DNA of 7,132 nt, from assembly GCA_004376205.1 (NCBI GenBank), contig SOKG01000198.1, positions 1-7,132 of the forward strand, in the 5' to 3' direction. The position numbers and the translations under genes were made by a program. Below the pieces are notes generated by a model. The model ran no database searches. It was not told the DNA's origin and saw only the letters and a program-made list of their open reading frames with translations. Below are positions 6,143 to 7,132 of the stretch, one piece after another. The stretch is from Dehalococcoidia bacterium (GTDB lineage: Bacteria; Chloroflexota; Dehalococcoidia; SZUA-161). Positions within the stretch are counted from its first letter, which is position 1, and the number at the start of each line of letters is the position of its first letter.

Positions 6143-7005
6143 TCGGTGAGCCTCCGCCCGGTAAGCTTGATGAAGATGTCCTCCAGACTGGCTTCCTCGC
6201 TGTGGATGGTGACTACTTTCTCCTGAGCGAATAGCTCGTGGATAGCCTCTGGCGTCTGAGGGGTATCCAGGGCGATTTCGCGCATTTCCAGTTCACCGCT
6301 TTCGTTGGAAACCTCGGCCTTAAGGGCCCGCTTGCCATACTGCTGTTTGAGGTTATGCGGGGTGTCGAGAGCCACTATCTTACCCTCATTCATAAAGGCC
6401 ACCCGGTCGGAAAGCTTGTCAGCCTCCATCATGTCGTGGGTGGTGAGGAAAATGGTGGCTCCCCGCTCACGCTCTTCAAGAATGACACTCCTGATAGCTT
6501 CAGCCGATGTCGGATCAAGGCCGGAGGTGGGCTCATCAAGAAACAGAATTTGGGGCCGGCTGACAAGGGCACGGGCCACCATGAGGCGCTGCTTCAAGCC
6601 TTTTGAATAGTTCTCGACCCGGTCTTTCTCCCGACCGGCCAGGCCCACCCTCTTGAGCAGGGCATAGGCATCAAAAGAGCGAATGCCGAACAGGCGGGCG
6701 AACAATCGCAGGTTTTCCAAGGCACTCATCTGCTCGTAAAGGTTGGTATCCTCGAAGCAGACGCCAATCTCCCCCTGCACCTTCTCAGCATTGCTGGCAA
6801 CATCCATACCCAGAAGCACCGCTCGTCCCGCTTTGGGCTTGAGCTGCCCGGTTAGCAGCTTGACTGCAGTTGTCTTGCCAGCGCCATTGGGGCCGAGAAA
6901 GCCCAGGATTTCTCCCTGAGCCACAGTGAAATTGATGTGGTCCACGGCGACGAGTTCGCCGTACCAGTAAGTTAGTTCCTCAGCAACAATCGCATCCGGG
7001 GCCAC
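6139..7005 (-). CDS. ABC-2 transporter ATP-binding protein (exporter type)
   Basis: The nucleotide-binding subunit of the exporter, 288 residues from the preferred GTG at 7005. AAAGGAG (7011-7017) lies 5 bases upstream of it, and the protein then begins just before the first domain strand, as is usual. A GTG at 7038 would add 11 residues but lacks a ribosome site. Motifs in order: Tyr-rich A-loop region YWYG (13-16), Walker A GPNGAGKTT (38-46), Q-loop region with Glu85 where Gln is common (CFED, 83-86), signature YSKGLKQR (133-140), Walker B ILFLDE (153-158), D-loop SGLD (161-164) and switch His190. The C-terminal 70 or so residues are the extension typical of this ABC subfamily. All catalytic residues are present. 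It probably works as a homodimer beneath the two different permeases encoded immediately downstream. Confidence 0.93.
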   Translation of the reverse strand: MAPDAIVAEELTYWYGELVAVDHINFTVAQGEILGFLGPNGAGKTTAVKLLTGQLKPKAGRAVLLGMDVASNAEKVQGEIGVCFEDTNLYEQMSALENLRLFARLFGIRSFDAYALLKRVGLAGREKDRVENYSKGLKQRLMVARALVSRPQILFLDEPTSGLDPTSAEAIRSVILEERERGATIFLTTHDMMEADKLSDRVAFMNEGKIVALDTPHNLKQQYGKRALKAEVSNESGELEMREIALDTPQTPEAIHELFAQEKVVTIHSEEASLEDIFIKLTGRRLTE

Positions 7006-7006
7006 G

Positions 7007-7132
7007 TTAACTCCTTTCCGGCATCCTTTGATACTCACAGTCTCTGTCGCTTTTCCCCATTACCCCGTAGAGATAAAGAGACGATAACTCCCGAATCAAC
7101 CTCTCGTTGTGCTCCGGTGCCGCAAACAGACC
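7007..7132 (-). CDS. C-terminal fragment of an upstream gene, possibly a TetR-type regulator
   Basis: On the minus strand the frame is open from the window edge for 41 codons to TAA at 7009-7007. The stop lies one base before the ATPase start at 7005, and this gene's last codons carry the ATPase ribosome binding site. The first part, GLFAAPEHNERLIRELSS, is amphipathic and helix-like and reads as real protein; the tail is basic and polar. A short C-terminal helix of this type before an ABC-2 exporter operon would suit a TetR-family repressor, a common arrangement, but the DNA-binding domain is outside the window. Alternatives are another regulator or an unrelated protein. Coding status is reasonably likely; the family is a guess. 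Confidence 0.5.
   Translation of the reverse strand, partial: GLFAAPEHNERLIRELSSLYLYGVMGKSDRDCEYQRMPERS
7011..7017 (-). promoter_or_regulatory. Ribosome binding site that fixes the ATPase start at 7005
   Basis: AAAGGAG on the minus strand is 5 bases before GTG at 7005. The alternative GTG at 7038 has only a GGGGA far upstream. The site lies inside the last codons of the preceding gene, which suggests coupled translation and no separate promoter for the ATPase. Confidence 0.7.

Overview
The window looks like chromosomal DNA from an anaerobic or facultatively anaerobic bacterium. By eye its G+C content is moderately high. Shine-Dalgarno sites are strong and some starts are GTG. Paired FAD oxidoreductases and a very cysteine-rich iron-sulfur protein would fit uncultured Chloroflexota (Dehalococcoidia-like) or Desulfobacterota-like sediment organisms, but this placement is inference and no marker gene is present. 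I see no rRNA, CRISPR array, convincing tRNA or recognisable insertion sequence.

Left part, + strand (1-3780): two adjacent genes encode oxidoreductases of the phytoene-dehydrogenase-like NAD(P)/FAD superfamily (COG1233 type). The first is cut by the window edge and only its C-terminal part is present (1-867). The second is complete (970-2634). The 102-base gap between them holds two back-to-back stem-loops, one built from a duplicated 8-base palindrome, just before the second gene's ribosome binding site. After a 228-base gap comes a 305-residue protein with 19 cysteines, including a C-terminal pair of [4Fe-4S] ferredoxin motifs (2863-3780). It could pass electrons to or from flavoenzymes such as its neighbours, but the gap means co-transcription is not shown.

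Middle (3781-4034): a convergent intergenic region. A strong GC-rich hairpin sits just after the iron-sulfur gene, followed by a row of smaller hairpins.

Right part, - strand (4035-7132): a tightly coupled ABC-2 export operon, read right to left. It has the tail of an upstream gene (possibly a TetR-type regulator, cut by the edge), an ATP-binding subunit, and two paralogous six-helix permeases. The upstream stop lies 1 base before the ATPase start, and the next two junctions are 4-base GTGA and ATGA overlaps, each with its own Shine-Dalgarno. These signals place the ATPase start at 7005 and the second permease start at 5090, both inside the longest open frames. After correction both permeases are exactly 351 residues and almost collinear, so the exporter is probably a heterodimeric pair served by one ATPase dimer. 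The substrate cannot be told from sequence.
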